64,000 nt of DNA, from the NCBI RefSeq assembly GCF_026339735.1, contig NZ_JAPEQG010000001.1, positions 1,054,001-1,118,000 of the forward strand, written 5' to 3'. Below, piece after piece: positions 25,833 to 34,762 of the stretch. This stretch comes from Streptomyces sp. NBC_01669. GTDB lineage: Bacteria; Actinomycetota; Actinomycetes; Streptomycetales; Streptomycetaceae. Position 1 is the first letter of the stretch. Each line of letters opens with the position of its first letter. Made by a program: the position numbers and the translations under genes. The notes under the pieces are model-generated. The model was not told the origin of the DNA and did no database searches. It saw only the letters and a list, made by a program, of their open reading frames with translations.

Positions 25833-26831
25833 ATGACCAGCCCCCTCACCACCACCCCCTCCCCGATCGGCGCCACGCGCCCGGCCGACGCCCCGTCGTC
25901 CGCGGCGCCCGCACGCACCACCCGCCGGTCCTCCCGGCGGCGTGAACTCGGCGCATGCGGCGCCCTGATGACGCCCTTCTTCGTCCTCCTGGTGACGGTC
26001 TTCCTGATCCCCGTCGGGACGGCCGTCTGGCTGAGCTTCTTCAGCGACGACCAGCCGGGGCTCGGCTTCGGACCGGAGCACACCGTCTTCGTCGGACTGC
26101 GCAGCTACACGGCCGTGCTGACCGACCCGACGTTCCTCAGCAGCCTGGGCACGGTCGCGCTGTACTGCGTGATCTACATCCCGCTGATGGTGGTGTCCGC
26201 CCTCGCGCTGGCACTGCTGCTGGACTCCGGAGTGGTACGGCTGCGTGCATCGGCCCAGCTCGGACTGTTCCTGCCGCACGCCGTCCCCGGCATCATCGCC
26301 GCCCTCATCTGGCTGTACCTGTACACGCCCGGGCTCAGCCCGGTGATCGACCTGCTCGGCAAGGCCGACATCACCATCGACTTCCTCGGACTGCACACCG
26401 TCCTGCCGTCCATCGTGAACATCGCCCTGTGGAGCAATCTCGGCTACAACATGGTGGTCTTCTACGCCGCTCTGCAGGCCGTGCCGCGCGAGGTCATCGA
26501 GGCATCGGTCGTCGACGGCGCCGGACCGGTCCGTACCGCCCTCCAGGTCAAGACGCCACTGGTGCGCCCGTCCATCGTGATGGTGGCGATGTTCACGCTG
26601 ATCTTCGCGCTGCAGCTGTTCACCGAGCCGATGCTGCTCGGCCAGGCCAGCCCGGTGATCAACTCGCGGTTCTCACCCAGCATGTACATCTACGACGCGG
26701 CCTTCACCCGGAACAACTACGGCCTGGCCGCCGCCGCCTCCGTCGTCCTGCTGATCTGCACCATCGCGCTCTCCTACGGCGTCACCCGCTGGACCAACCG
26801 CGCCACCGCCCCCGAGGAGGACGCCCGATGA
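25833..26831 (+). CDS. ABC sugar transporter permease (MalF-like)
   Basis: A 332-residue inner-membrane permease. After a Pro/Thr-rich cytoplasmic start it has six hydrophobic helices. The EAA loop is at about residues 220-240 (EVIEASVVDGAGPVRTALQVKTP), which contacts the ATPase. The ATG at 25833 is chosen; a GTG at 25824 overlaps the AGGTG ribosome binding site. No ATPase gene is present in the operon, as is usual in Streptomyces sugar systems that share the MsiK ATPase. It overlaps the next permease gene by 4 bases. Confidence 0.9.
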   Translation: MTSPLTTTPSPIGATRPADAPSSAAPARTTRRSSRRRELGACGALMTPFFVLLVTVFLIPVGTAVWLSFFSDDQPGLGFGPEHTVFVGLRSYTAVLTDPTFLSSLGTVALYCVIYIPLMVVSALALALLLDSGVVRLRASAQLGLFLPHAVPGIIAALIWLYLYTPGLSPVIDLLGKADITIDFLGLHTVLPSIVNIALWSNLGYNMVVFYAALQAVPREVIEASVVDGAGPVRTALQVKTPLVRPSIVMVAMFTLIFALQLFTEPMLLGQASPVINSRFSPSMYIYDAAFTRNNYGLAAAASVVLLICTIALSYGVTRWTNRATAPEEDAR

Positions 26832-27706
26832 GCGCGACGAGCACCACCACCCGCACCGCCACCACACTGCGTCCCCGGCTTCTGGGCCGCTCCGTCGTCA
26901 ATCTCGTCGTGGGCATCTCGGTGCTCTACACGCTGCTGCCGGTGCTGTGGCTGGTGCTGGCCGCGTCGAAGGACCGGGACGCCCTGTCCGGCAGTGACGT
27001 CCTGTCACTGAACCACTTCTCCTTCGTGCAGAACCTCAAGGACCTGTTCGCGATGGACGGGGGACTGTACGGGCGGTGGTACGGCAACAGCCTCCTGTAC
27101 GCGGTCCTCGGCGCCGCGCTCGGCGCCCTGGTGAGCATCGCCTGCGGCTACGCCTTCGACAAGTACCGTTTCGCGCACAAGGAGAAGCTGTTCGGGCTTG
27201 TCCTCGCCGCCGTCATGGTGCCGCAGACCGTGCTGGCCCTGCCGCTGTATCTGATGGCGTCCGGCACGGGGCTGGTGAACACCTTCTGGTCGGTGTTCAT
27301 TCCGGTGCTCTTCAACCCGTTCGGCGTGTACCTCGGCCGGATATTCAGTCAGGGATACGTCCCCGACGAGGTGCTCGAAGCGGCCCGGGTCGACGGCGCC
27401 GGCGAGCTGACCACCTACTTCCGGGTCGCGCTGCGGATGCTGGGACCCGGCCTCGTCACTGTCTTCCTCTTCCAGCTCACCGCCATCTGGAACAACTTCT
27501 TCCTGCCGATGGTGATGCTCTCGGACCAGGACCTGTATCCGGTCAGTCTGGGGCTCTACACCTGGAACAGCTCCGCCACCGTCTCCCCCGAGTACTACCC
27601 CGTCGTGATCATGGGTTCGCTGCTCGCGGTCCTGCCGCTGATTCTCGCCTTCGCCCTGCTCCAGCGGTTCTGGAAGTCGGGGCTCACCGCGGGCTCCGTC
27701 AAGTAG
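26828..27706 (+). CDS. ABC sugar transporter permease (MalG-like)
   Basis: A 292-residue permease with six hydrophobic segments, starting at ATGA overlapping the previous stop. Its EAA loop reads VPDEVLEAARVDGAGELTTYFRVALRML, as in MalG-type carbohydrate permeases. NSLLYAVLGAALGALVSIACGYAFDKYRF is the typical helix 2-3 region. With the lipoprotein and MalF-like partner it forms the uptake complex, with the ATPase supplied from elsewhere. Confidence 0.9.
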   Translation: MSATSTTTRTATTLRPRLLGRSVVNLVVGISVLYTLLPVLWLVLAASKDRDALSGSDVLSLNHFSFVQNLKDLFAMDGGLYGRWYGNSLLYAVLGAALGALVSIACGYAFDKYRFAHKEKLFGLVLAAVMVPQTVLALPLYLMASGTGLVNTFWSVFIPVLFNPFGVYLGRIFSQGYVPDEVLEAARVDGAGELTTYFRVALRMLGPGLVTVFLFQLTAIWNNFFLPMVMLSDQDLYPVSLGLYTWNSSATVSPEYYPVVIMGSLLAVLPLILAFALLQRFWKSGLTAGSVK

Positions 27707-27752
27707 CGGGCCAACCGGATCACGTCCGCGCCACTCCCCGACCAGGAGCATG

Positions 27753-28802
27753 ATGCCCAGCACCACCCCGACCGTCCCGACCACCCCCGCCGCGCACCGC
27801 CGGCCACGCGCCGCCGTCGCCATGAAGCCGGACGCCGCGGCCGCCGTCCTCACTCCCGGAGCCCTGGCCGCACTCGCCGGGGTGTGCGAACTCGCCCCTC
27901 TGCCCGTCCTCGACGACTTCACCACCGACCGGGCCCGCGCCACGCTCGCGGACACCGAGATCCTGGTCACCGGCTGGGGCTGCCCACCGCTCGACGAGAG
28001 CGTGCTGGCCGCGGCACCGCGGCTGCGTGCCGTCGTCCACACGGCGGGCACCGTCCGCGGTCATGTCACCGAGGCCTGCTGGGAACGGGGCATCGAGGTG
28101 TCCTCGGCGGCGGCGGCCAATGCGCTGCCGGTCGCGGAGTACACCGTCGCGATGATCCTGCTCTCCGGCAAACGTGTTCTGGAGCGGGCCCGCGACTACC
28201 GTGCCGAGCACTGTCGCGACGACTGGCTGCGCACCTCGGCGGAGGTGGGTAACTACGGGCGCACCGTGGGCATCCTGTCCGCCTCGCTGATCGGCCGGCG
28301 CGTCATCGAGCTGCTGCGCCCGTACGACCTGCGGGTGCTGTTGCACGATCCGTACGTCTCCGAGGCGGACGCCGCCGAGCTGGGCGTGCGTCCGGTCGGC
28401 CTCGCCGAACTGTTCGCGCAGAGCGATGTGGTGAGCGTCCACACTCCGCTGCTGCCCGCCACTCTCGGTCTCGTCAGCCGCGAACTGCTCATGTCCATGC
28501 GCCCCGACGGGGTGCTCATCAACACCTCGCGGGGCGCCGTCGTCGATCAGGACGCGCTCACCGATGTACTCCGGCAGAACCGGATCCGCGCAATCCTCGA
28601 CGTCACCGACCCGGACACGCTGCCGTCCTCGCACCCCCTGTGGGAGTGCGAGAACGCCCTGATCACTCCCCATCTCGCGGGCTCGCAGGGCAACGAGTGG
28701 CGGCGGCTGGTCGACCTGGCGGTCGGCGAGATCGACCGCTGGGCCGCGGGCGACGGCTTCGCCCACCCCGTACGACGCGAAAGGCTGGCATTCCTCGCAT
28801 GA
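27753..28802 (+). CDS. D-isomer-specific 2-hydroxyacid dehydrogenase family protein
   Basis: A 349-residue NAD-dependent dehydrogenase. The substrate domain is followed by a Rossmann segment beginning GRTVGILSASLIGRRVIELL, where the usual GxGxxG is altered to GILSASLIG. NTSRGAVVDQDAL contains the catalytic Arg, a Glu/Asp position lies in LDVTDPD, and LITPHLAGS supplies the catalytic His. Members reduce 2-keto acids or act on sugar acids. AGGAG at 27744-27748 favours the second ATG at 27753 over the one at 27750. It overlaps the DUF2264 gene by 4 bases, so it probably handles a product of that hydrolase. Confidence 0.82.
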   Translation: MPSTTPTVPTTPAAHRRPRAAVAMKPDAAAAVLTPGALAALAGVCELAPLPVLDDFTTDRARATLADTEILVTGWGCPPLDESVLAAAPRLRAVVHTAGTVRGHVTEACWERGIEVSSAAAANALPVAEYTVAMILLSGKRVLERARDYRAEHCRDDWLRTSAEVGNYGRTVGILSASLIGRRVIELLRPYDLRVLLHDPYVSEADAAELGVRPVGLAELFAQSDVVSVHTPLLPATLGLVSRELLMSMRPDGVLINTSRGAVVDQDALTDVLRQNRIRAILDVTDPDTLPSSHPLWECENALITPHLAGSQGNEWRRLVDLAVGEIDRWAAGDGFAHPVRRERLAFLA

Positions 28803-30685
28803 CCTCTCCTCTTGAACTCCCTTCCGAAGGCCTCGGCTCGAGCCCGCACACCGGCTACACCCGGGCGCACTGGGAGGCGGTGGCGGACGGATTGCTGCGG
28901 GCTGCCTGGCAGTGGTCCACCCCCGGCAGCGCCCTGCTCGACCTGCCGGGGCGGCCGTCCGGCTCCGGGGTGCGCTCGGACGGTCTGGAGGGTTATGCCC
29001 GGACGTTCCTCGCTGCCGCGTTCCGGGTCGCGGGCGCGGACGGCAAGGACCCGCACGGCTGGCTCGACCGGTACGCGGACGGTCTCGCGGCCGGTACGCG
29101 GACGCCGGGCCGGGACGACCTGGAGTCCTGGCCGCTGATCCTCGACCACCATGTGCAGGGCCAGCCGATGGTCGAGTCCGCCTCGGTCGCCATCGGGCTT
29201 CGGCTGACCCGTCCCTGGCTGTGGGACCGGCTGGACGCCGGTGTCCAGGACCGCGCCGAGGAGTGGCTGCGCGGCGCGCTGCGGCACACGCCCGCACCCA
29301 ACAACTGGTACCTGTTCCCCTACTCCGTGGCCGCGTTCCTGGAGTCGGTGGGCCGCGGTGACGCGGAGACGTCCCGGGCGAAGGAACGGGCGCTGGACCT
29401 GCTGGAGGGCTGGTACTGCGGACAGGGCTGGTACTCCGACGGGGACGGTCGCGCCTTCGACCACTACAACGGCTGGGCGCTGCACCTCTACCCGATGCTG
29501 GACGCGCATCTGTCGGGCGACCCGGAACTGTCCGCGCACTACGGCTCCCGGCTGCGCGAGCACCTGGACAACTACACGCTGCTGTTCGGCGGCGACGGTG
29601 CCCCGATCCATTTCGGGCGTTCGCTGACCTACCGGTTCGCGGCCGGTTCGGCGGTCGCGCTGGGTGCCGTCACCGGGCACACCCCGCTCTCTCCCGGCGC
29701 CTCGCGGCGGGTGATCAGCGGATCGCTGCGCTACTTCCTGGACCGCGGCTCGATGGGCACGGACGGGCTGCTGAACCTGGGCTGGCACGGCCCGCACGAG
29801 GCGACGCTGCAGCACTACTCGGGCCCCGCGTCCCCGTACTGGGCGTCCAAGGCGTTCGTCGCGCTGCTCGCCCCGGACGGCCATCCGCTGTGGACGGCGA
29901 CCGAGGAGCCCGCGCCCAGCGAGGGCCCCGACCGGGTGCTGGCGTTGCCCGCACCTGGTCTGCTGATCCAGTCCACCCGGGCGGACGGCATCGTCCGGCT
30001 GCACAACCACGGCAGCGACCATGTCCGGCCGCACGAGGGCGAGTCGGGTGTGCAGGACGACCCGCTGTACAGCCGCTGGTCGTACTCCACGGTGACCGGC
30101 CCCACGTCGCGGGTGAACGCGGCGGACAACCACCTGGCCGTCGTCGTCGGCGGAGTACGCAGCGGCCGTCGCAGCATCCGCCCGCTGGGCGCGGGAGGGG
30201 GCGACGGCTGGGGCTGGGCGGCGTCCTGGCACCGCCCCGTCTTCACGTCCGGTCCGCCGATGGTGCCGGGGATGCGGGTGGAGAGCGTCACGGTGGTCCG
30301 CGGCCGGTACGAGCTGCGGGTGCACCGGGTGCTGGGCGCCCCGGACGGGGCGCGGGTGGAGCAGACGGGCTGGGCGACCGGCCCGGACGACTCCGTACGG
30401 TCCGAGCTGCACGGCCTGCACGGCTGGGAGACCCAGGACGAGGTACGGGCTCCGCAGGGCACGGCGTACGCCCGGTGGGCGGTGGTGCCGAGGCTGGGCG
30501 CGGACGCGGAGGGAACGGTTCTGCTGGTGTCGCTCGCGTCGCTGACGGCGGAGGCGGAGCCGACGGCGCTCGCGGCGGTCACAAGCGGGGTGAACGTGGA
30601 CGGCGACACGGTCGAGGTCGGCTGGGCCGACGACGGGTCGACGACCCGTATCGCCTTCGAACCGCTGACGGTCGAGCACCGCTGA
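28799..30685 (+). CDS. DUF2264-family protein, likely glycoside hydrolase
   Basis: A 628-residue protein with the DUF2264 fold: an (alpha/alpha) barrel in the first 380 residues (LILDHHVQGQPMVESASVAIGL; PNNWYLFPYSVAAFLE; GWYSDGDGRAFDHYNGWALHLYPML; PIHFGRSLTYRFA) and a beta-rich C-terminal part. As I recall, part of this family is now classed as GH154 with beta-glucuronidase activity; the specific substrate here is not shown. There is no signal peptide, so it would act inside the cell on imported oligosaccharide. As the last gene of the ABC operon it suggests uptake then hydrolysis. Confidence 0.78.
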   Translation: MTSPLELPSEGLGSSPHTGYTRAHWEAVADGLLRAAWQWSTPGSALLDLPGRPSGSGVRSDGLEGYARTFLAAAFRVAGADGKDPHGWLDRYADGLAAGTRTPGRDDLESWPLILDHHVQGQPMVESASVAIGLRLTRPWLWDRLDAGVQDRAEEWLRGALRHTPAPNNWYLFPYSVAAFLESVGRGDAETSRAKERALDLLEGWYCGQGWYSDGDGRAFDHYNGWALHLYPMLDAHLSGDPELSAHYGSRLREHLDNYTLLFGGDGAPIHFGRSLTYRFAAGSAVALGAVTGHTPLSPGASRRVISGSLRYFLDRGSMGTDGLLNLGWHGPHEATLQHYSGPASPYWASKAFVALLAPDGHPLWTATEEPAPSEGPDRVLALPAPGLLIQSTRADGIVRLHNHGSDHVRPHEGESGVQDDPLYSRWSYSTVTGPTSRVNAADNHLAVVVGGVRSGRRSIRPLGAGGGDGWGWAASWHRPVFTSGPPMVPGMRVESVTVVRGRYELRVHRVLGAPDGARVEQTGWATGPDDSVRSELHGLHGWETQDEVRAPQGTAYARWAVVPRLGADAEGTVLLVSLASLTAEAEPTALAAVTSGVNVDGDTVEVGWADDGSTTRIAFEPLTVEHR

Positions 30686-30693
30686 TCGTAGGG

Positions 30694-30725
30694 TCCGCCG
30701 GACGGCCTCCTGGCCGTCCGGCGGA
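30694..30725. terminator. Terminator between DUF2264 and lutC genes
   Basis: TCCGCCGGACGGCC (30694-30707) and GGCCGTCCGGCGGA (30712-30725) form a perfect 14-bp stem with a 4-nt loop between two convergent genes. Confidence 0.88.
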
Positions 30726-30731
30726 TGCCCC

Positions 30732-31364
30732 CTACGCGTCGACGCGGATCACGACCACCAGTGTGCGCGGACCGTGTACCCCTTCGACCCGTTCCAGCTC
30801 GATGTCCGACGTGGCCGACGGCCCGCTGATCAGCGTCGTCGGGCGCTCCGGCACCAACCGTGCGACCGCCTCCGGAACCCCCACCTCGACGGCCGACAGA
30901 TCGACGACACACACGTGCAGGTCGGGGACGAGCGACAGGGCCCGCCGGCCCTGGTCGGGCGAGCCGTCGAGAAAGATCGTGCCGGTCTCGGCGCAGCCGA
31001 CGGCCGACGCGGTGACGACTCCGTCCAGCGCGTCGAGCCGGGGCGCCGGGATGTCGGCGGAGTCCTGCTGGACGTCACCGTCGTACGCGCCGAGCCACTG
31101 CTCGTCGAGCCCTGCGGGCACCCCGATCCTCCGCGCACCGAGCCCGTCCAGCACCTGGGCGATCACCTCGGCGGTGCGGGCGGCGGTGCAGGTGTGCACC
31201 TTCGCCTTGTAGTCGACGAGCCGGTCGGTGAAGAGTGCGAGTCGCTCGTCGTCGGGGAGCGTGCGGCCGGTCCGGTAGTCGCGCGGGATGGTGGTGTCCT
31301 GGGTGGGGGCGAGGGCCAGGGCGTCCCGGACCCGGCCGAGCACCGTGGCGCGAGCGGTCGTCAC
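30732..31364 (-). CDS. lutC: Lactate utilisation protein LutC (LUD domain)
   Basis: A 210-residue LUD-domain protein from a GTG at 31364 that overlaps the lutB stop; a longer reading frame upstream lies inside lutB and is not used. TASAVGCAETGTIFLDGSPDQGRRALSLVPDLHVCVV and RPTTLISGPSATSDIELERVEGVHGPRTLVVVI are the conserved LUD segments. LutC is the third component of the LutABC L-lactate oxidation complex; it binds no obvious cofactor. The three genes overlap in order lutA, lutB, lutC on the minus strand. Confidence 0.93.
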   Translation of the reverse strand: MTTARATVLGRVRDALALAPTQDTTIPRDYRTGRTLPDDERLALFTDRLVDYKAKVHTCTAARTAEVIAQVLDGLGARRIGVPAGLDEQWLGAYDGDVQQDSADIPAPRLDALDGVVTASAVGCAETGTIFLDGSPDQGRRALSLVPDLHVCVVDLSAVEVGVPEAVARLVPERPTTLISGPSATSDIELERVEGVHGPRTLVVVIRVDA

Positions 31365-32899
31365 TTCTCCTCCTCCTGCTGGTTCCTGTCGTACTCGTCG
31401 GCGGCGGCCCGCATGGTCGCGGCGCCCTCGTCCGACGCCAGCCACGACCGGAAGGACTGCTTCGGCGGCGCCGCGGTGTCACGGCTGTCGCTCCATCCGT
31501 TGAACGGCGGCGGCAGATGGGAGATCTTCCCGTCCCGCCCACCGAGCACCCGGCCGAGCTCCGCCGCCTTCTGCGCGGCGGTGAACAGTTTCGGCCTCTT
31601 CATCACGCCGGCCGCCGCCTTCATGGCCAGCTTCTCCGCCGTCGTACCGGACTCTTCGGTGTGCTGGTGGCGCAGCTCGACCAGCAGCGACGGGATGTCG
31701 ATCTTGACGGGGCAGGCGTCGAAGCAGGCGCCGCAGAGGCTGGAGGCGTACGGCAGGGAGCTGTTGGGGTCGTCCTTGGCGGCATGCATCCCGGCGAGCT
31801 GCGGCGTGAGGACCGCGCCGATGGGTCCGGGGTAGGTCGATCCGTACGCGTGACCGCCGGCCCGTTCGTACACCGGGCAGACGTTGAGACAGGCCGAGCA
31901 GCGAATGCAGTTGAGCGCCTCGCGCCCGATCCGGTCGGCCAGCGCGGCGGTCCGTCCGTTGTCGAGGAGAACCAGATGGAAGTCCTGCGGTCCGTCGCCG
32001 GGCGTGACACCCGTCCACATCGAGGTGTACGGGTTCATCCGCTCCCCGGTCGACGAACGCGGGAGCAACTGCAGGAAGACTTCGAGGTCCTGATAGCGCG
32101 GCAGCACCTTCTCGATGCCCATGACGGTGATCAGGGTGTCGGGCAGGGTCAGACACATCCGGCCGTTGCCCTCGGACTCGACGACGGACAGGGTGCCGGT
32201 CTCGGCGATCCCGAAGTTGGCGCCGGAGACCGCCACCTTCGTCGTCATGAACTTCTCCCGCAGATAGGCGCGGGCCGCGGCGGCGAGATGTGCGGGCACG
32301 TTGTCGAGCCGCGGGTCGACGCCGGGGATCTCCTTGAGGAAGATCTGCCGGATCTCGTCGCGGTTGCGGTGGATCGCGGGCACCAGGATGTGTGACGGTT
32401 TGTCGTGGGCGAGCTGCACGATGAGCTCGGCGAGGTCCGTCTCGTACGGGGTGATGCCGGCCGATTCCAGGTGTTCGTTGAGACCGATCTCCTGGGTGGC
32501 CATCGACTTGACCTTGATGACCTCCGTGGATCCGGTCGCCCGGACGAGCCGGGTGACGATCTCGTTGGCCTCGACGCCGTCGCGCGCCCAGTGGACGGTG
32601 CCGCCGCGCTCGGTGACCTGCTGCTCCAGCTGTTCCAGGAGCTCGGGGAGCCGGTTCATGGTGTCGGTCTTGATGGCCGAGCCGGCGTCGCGCAACTGCT
32701 CCCAGTCCGGGAGTTCGCCGGTGACGTTCAGGCGCTTGGCGCGGATCGTGTGGGTGGCCTTGCCCAGGTTGCGGCGCAGCTGCTCGTTGCGCAGCTCGTC
32801 GTGGGCGGCCGCGGGGAACTTCCGGTCGCCGCGCAGATTGCCCGTCCCGTACGGGGAGCGGGGCGGGGTGGCGGGCATGCCGAGGAAGGTGCTGCTCAT
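31361..32899 (-). CDS. lutB: Lactate utilisation iron-sulfur protein LutB
   Basis: A 512-residue protein. The N-terminal two thirds is a LUD domain (VSGANFGIAETGTLSVVESEGNGRM). It is followed by two 4Fe-4S ferredoxin-type motifs: CIRCSACLNVCPVY and CGACFDACPVKI. The C-terminal tail resembles that of other LutB proteins. It relays electrons from lactate within LutABC. The ATG at 32899 overlaps the end of lutA and fits the family N-terminus; the longer frame to 33040 lies in lutA. Coupled translation is expected. Confidence 0.93.
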   Translation of the reverse strand: MSSTFLGMPATPPRSPYGTGNLRGDRKFPAAAHDELRNEQLRRNLGKATHTIRAKRLNVTGELPDWEQLRDAGSAIKTDTMNRLPELLEQLEQQVTERGGTVHWARDGVEANEIVTRLVRATGSTEVIKVKSMATQEIGLNEHLESAGITPYETDLAELIVQLAHDKPSHILVPAIHRNRDEIRQIFLKEIPGVDPRLDNVPAHLAAAARAYLREKFMTTKVAVSGANFGIAETGTLSVVESEGNGRMCLTLPDTLITVMGIEKVLPRYQDLEVFLQLLPRSSTGERMNPYTSMWTGVTPGDGPQDFHLVLLDNGRTAALADRIGREALNCIRCSACLNVCPVYERAGGHAYGSTYPGPIGAVLTPQLAGMHAAKDDPNSSLPYASSLCGACFDACPVKIDIPSLLVELRHQHTEESGTTAEKLAMKAAAGVMKRPKLFTAAQKAAELGRVLGGRDGKISHLPPPFNGWSDSRDTAAPPKQSFRSWLASDEGAATMRAAADEYDRNQQEEEK

Positions 32900-33663
32900 C
32901 GGACGGCCTCCGTCAGGACGTACGGCGAGGTGCGGGTGGAGGAGAGGATCTGCGCGAGGTGCAGGGTGCGGGTACCCGACTTGATACGGGAGAGTCCGCC
33001 GCCAATGTGCATCAGACAGGACGAGTCCCCGGCGGTGCACACGGCCGCTTCCGTGGTGGCGATATTGCGCATCTTGTCCTGGAGCATCGCGGTCGACGTC
33101 TCCGCGTTCTTCACGGCGAAGGTACCGCCGAACCCGCAGCAGGAGTCCGCCTCGGGGAGCTCCACGAGGTCGATGGCGTCAACGGCGCGCAGCAGCTTCA
33201 GCGGCTTCTCGCCGACGCGGAGCATCCGCAGGGAGTGGCAGGTGGGGTGGTACGTGACGCGGTGCGGGAAGTAGGCGCCGACCTCGGTGACGTCGAGGAC
33301 GTCGACGAGGAACTCCGAGAGCTCGTACGTCTTGGTCTTGACGGTGGCGACACCCGCGCGCAGGGCCGCGTCGCCGTACCGCTCGGCGACGATCTCGTGC
33401 TGGTGGCGCACGGATCCGGCGCACGATCCCGAGGGCATGACGACGGCGTCGATGGACGGGTCGCCGAACTGCTCGGCGAAGTTCCGCACCAGGGGGACGG
33501 GCTCGCGCTGGTAGCCGGTATTGACGTGCATCTGACCGCAGCAGGTCTGCTCCGGCGGGAACACCACTTCATGTCCCAGGCGGGCGAGCAGGACCGCGGT
33601 GGATTTCACCGCCTCGGGGAAGAGCGTGTCTCCCAGACAGGTGGCGAAGAGTCCGATACGCAT
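32896..33663 (-). CDS. lutA: Lactate utilisation protein LutA (CCG domain)
   Basis: A 255-residue protein with two cysteine-rich CCG domains: TCCGQMHVNTGY at about residues 40-51 and SCCGFGGTFAVK further on, the pattern that binds a non-cubane 4Fe-4S cluster in heterodisulfide-reductase-type subunits. It starts with MRIGLFATCLGDTLFP, a standard LutA N-terminus. It heads the lut operon; a palindromic GntR-type operator lies 31-47 bp upstream. The complex oxidises L-lactate to pyruvate for growth on lactate. Confidence 0.93.
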   Translation of the reverse strand: MRIGLFATCLGDTLFPEAVKSTAVLLARLGHEVVFPPEQTCCGQMHVNTGYQREPVPLVRNFAEQFGDPSIDAVVMPSGSCAGSVRHQHEIVAERYGDAALRAGVATVKTKTYELSEFLVDVLDVTEVGAYFPHRVTYHPTCHSLRMLRVGEKPLKLLRAVDAIDLVELPEADSCCGFGGTFAVKNAETSTAMLQDKMRNIATTEAAVCTAGDSSCLMHIGGGLSRIKSGTRTLHLAQILSSTRTSPYVLTEAVR

Positions 33664-33693
33664 GGGGCCTCTCCGATCGTTTCTCTGGCCTTT

Positions 33694-33710
33694 GTATGGT
33701 CGGACCATAC
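33694..33710. promoter_or_regulatory. FadR/GntR-type operator ahead of lutA
   Basis: GTATGGTC-G-GACCATAC is a perfect 17-bp palindrome around one central base. Its core TGGTCGGACCA recurs at 34577-34587, ahead of the divergently oriented control gene. TGGT-N3-ACCA is the known core for FadR-subfamily GntR regulators such as PdhR and LldR. It is the likely binding site of the regulator encoded at 33801-34526. Confidence 0.8.
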
Positions 33711-33749
33711 TAGCCTCAGTCCGGAAGGTGAAGGGGCCGGGACATGCGA

Positions 33750-33779
33750 GAGGGGCGGTGCGCATGCACACCGCCCCTC
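33750..33779 (-). terminator. Hairpin downstream of the FadR-type regulator gene
   Basis: GAGGGGCGGTG (33750-33760) pairs with CACCGCCCCTC (33769-33779) around an 8-nt loop. It lies 22 bp past the regulator stop on the minus strand and shields the lut promoter from read-through. Confidence 0.7.
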
Positions 33780-33800
33780 GATCGCCCGATGTCCTGCGGG

Positions 33801-34526
33801 CTATTCCTTCTCGTCCACCAGCGTGCCGTGCAGGCTGCGGATGTGCCGCTCGACCAGATCGGCCGCCTTCGCCCCCTTGCCCGCGCGCACCAGCCGCAGC
33901 AGTTCGGCGTGCTGAGCGTTGAGCCCGGCTGCCGTGGCCGGCCAGTCCTCGGCCGCCTCCAGCGCCCGCAGAATCAGCGGACGTACGGACTCACGCACGG
34001 CGGAGGTGAGGGTGGAGGTCAGCTCGTTGCCGGAACTACGGGCGATCTGCACGTGGAAGCGGGTGTCCAGATCGTTGAACTCGGCCACGTCGACATCCGG
34101 CTCCCCCATGCGTACGAGCAGGCGCTCCGCCTCGTCCAGATCCTCGGCGGAGGCGTGGGTGGCCGCCGCTTCGAAGCTGGACCGTTCCAGCACGACGCGC
34201 GCTTCGAGGACATCCTCCAGGCTGTAGCTGCCGAGAGCGAAGTGCAGCCGCAGCAGCCGGCCGAGGGCGTCGTCGGGATTGCGCACAATCCGCGCCCCGG
34301 CATCCGGGCCGCGACCGGGCTGGGCGACGAGCACCCCGATCGTCTCCAGCACCCGCAGCGCCTCACGCAGCGCGGATCGGCTGACTCCGAGGACGGGCGC
34401 GAGTTCGCGCTCGGGCGGCAGCCGGTCGCCCGCCTTCAGCTCTCCCGCGAACACCCGCTCCTCGATGCTCTGGAGCACGAGCTCATGCGTACGGGACTGC
34501 CGTACGGGTTGCCACTCGACGGGCAT
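33801..34526 (-). CDS. FadR-subfamily GntR transcriptional regulator of lactate genes
   Basis: A 241-residue protein. Residues 10-80 form the GntR winged helix (RVFAGELKAGDRLPPERELAPVLGVSRSALREALRVLETIGVL). The C-terminal FCD domain carries the metal or acid ligands, in ARVVLERSSFEAAA, DLDTRFHVQIARSSGN and QHAELLRLVRAG. It is next to lutABC and both promoters carry TGGTCGGACCA, so it most likely represses the lut operon and itself until lactate or a related acid binds. It is transcribed in the same direction as lutABC, just upstream of that operon. Confidence 0.88.
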   Translation of the reverse strand: MPVEWQPVRQSRTHELVLQSIEERVFAGELKAGDRLPPERELAPVLGVSRSALREALRVLETIGVLVAQPGRGPDAGARIVRNPDDALGRLLRLHFALGSYSLEDVLEARVVLERSSFEAAATHASAEDLDEAERLLVRMGEPDVDVAEFNDLDTRFHVQIARSSGNELTSTLTSAVRESVRPLILRALEAAEDWPATAAGLNAQHAELLRLVRAGKGAKAADLVERHIRSLHGTLVDEKE

Positions 34527-34576
34527 CGTTCACCCCCCTGCCTCGGCTTTGCTCCCACTATGTCACACACGCCATG

Positions 34577-34587
34577 TGGTCGGACCA
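34577..34587. promoter_or_regulatory. FadR/GntR-type operator ahead of the regulator gene
   Basis: TGGTCGGACCA is identical to the core of the operator ahead of lutA. It lies 51 bp upstream of the regulator start codon, which supports autoregulation. Confidence 0.75.
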
Positions 34588-34641
34588 AAGATTCGGCGCA
34601 TCGTGGCTGCCCCTGTTGCCTCCCGCCGCACACGGAACGCG

Positions 34642-34755
34642 GACGGCCTCGGCTACGCGACGCCCGGTGCGTTCACGGCAATGTTCCGCCGGACGCCGGG
34701 CTCGACCCCTTCGGCATACTTCGCCGACGGCGAAGGAGCCCAGCTCGGCAAGTGA
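34642..34755 (+). pseudogene. Tail fragment of an AraC-family regulator
   Basis: This short frame encodes GLGYATPGAFTAMFRRTPG followed by STPSAYF and a stop at 34755. It matches the second helix-turn-helix and C-terminus of AraC-family activators (typically GYASPSAFTAMFRRTLGTTPSRYF). Nothing upstream in any frame continues the family, so only the last 38 codons survive. It lies between the regulator promoter and the end of the S66 gene. Confidence 0.75.
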
Positions 34756-34762
34756 GCTCCTC

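Noticed and set aside
28547..30679. 710-codon minus-strand frame
   Set aside because: Antisense shadow of the DUF2264 gene. No start context or domain.
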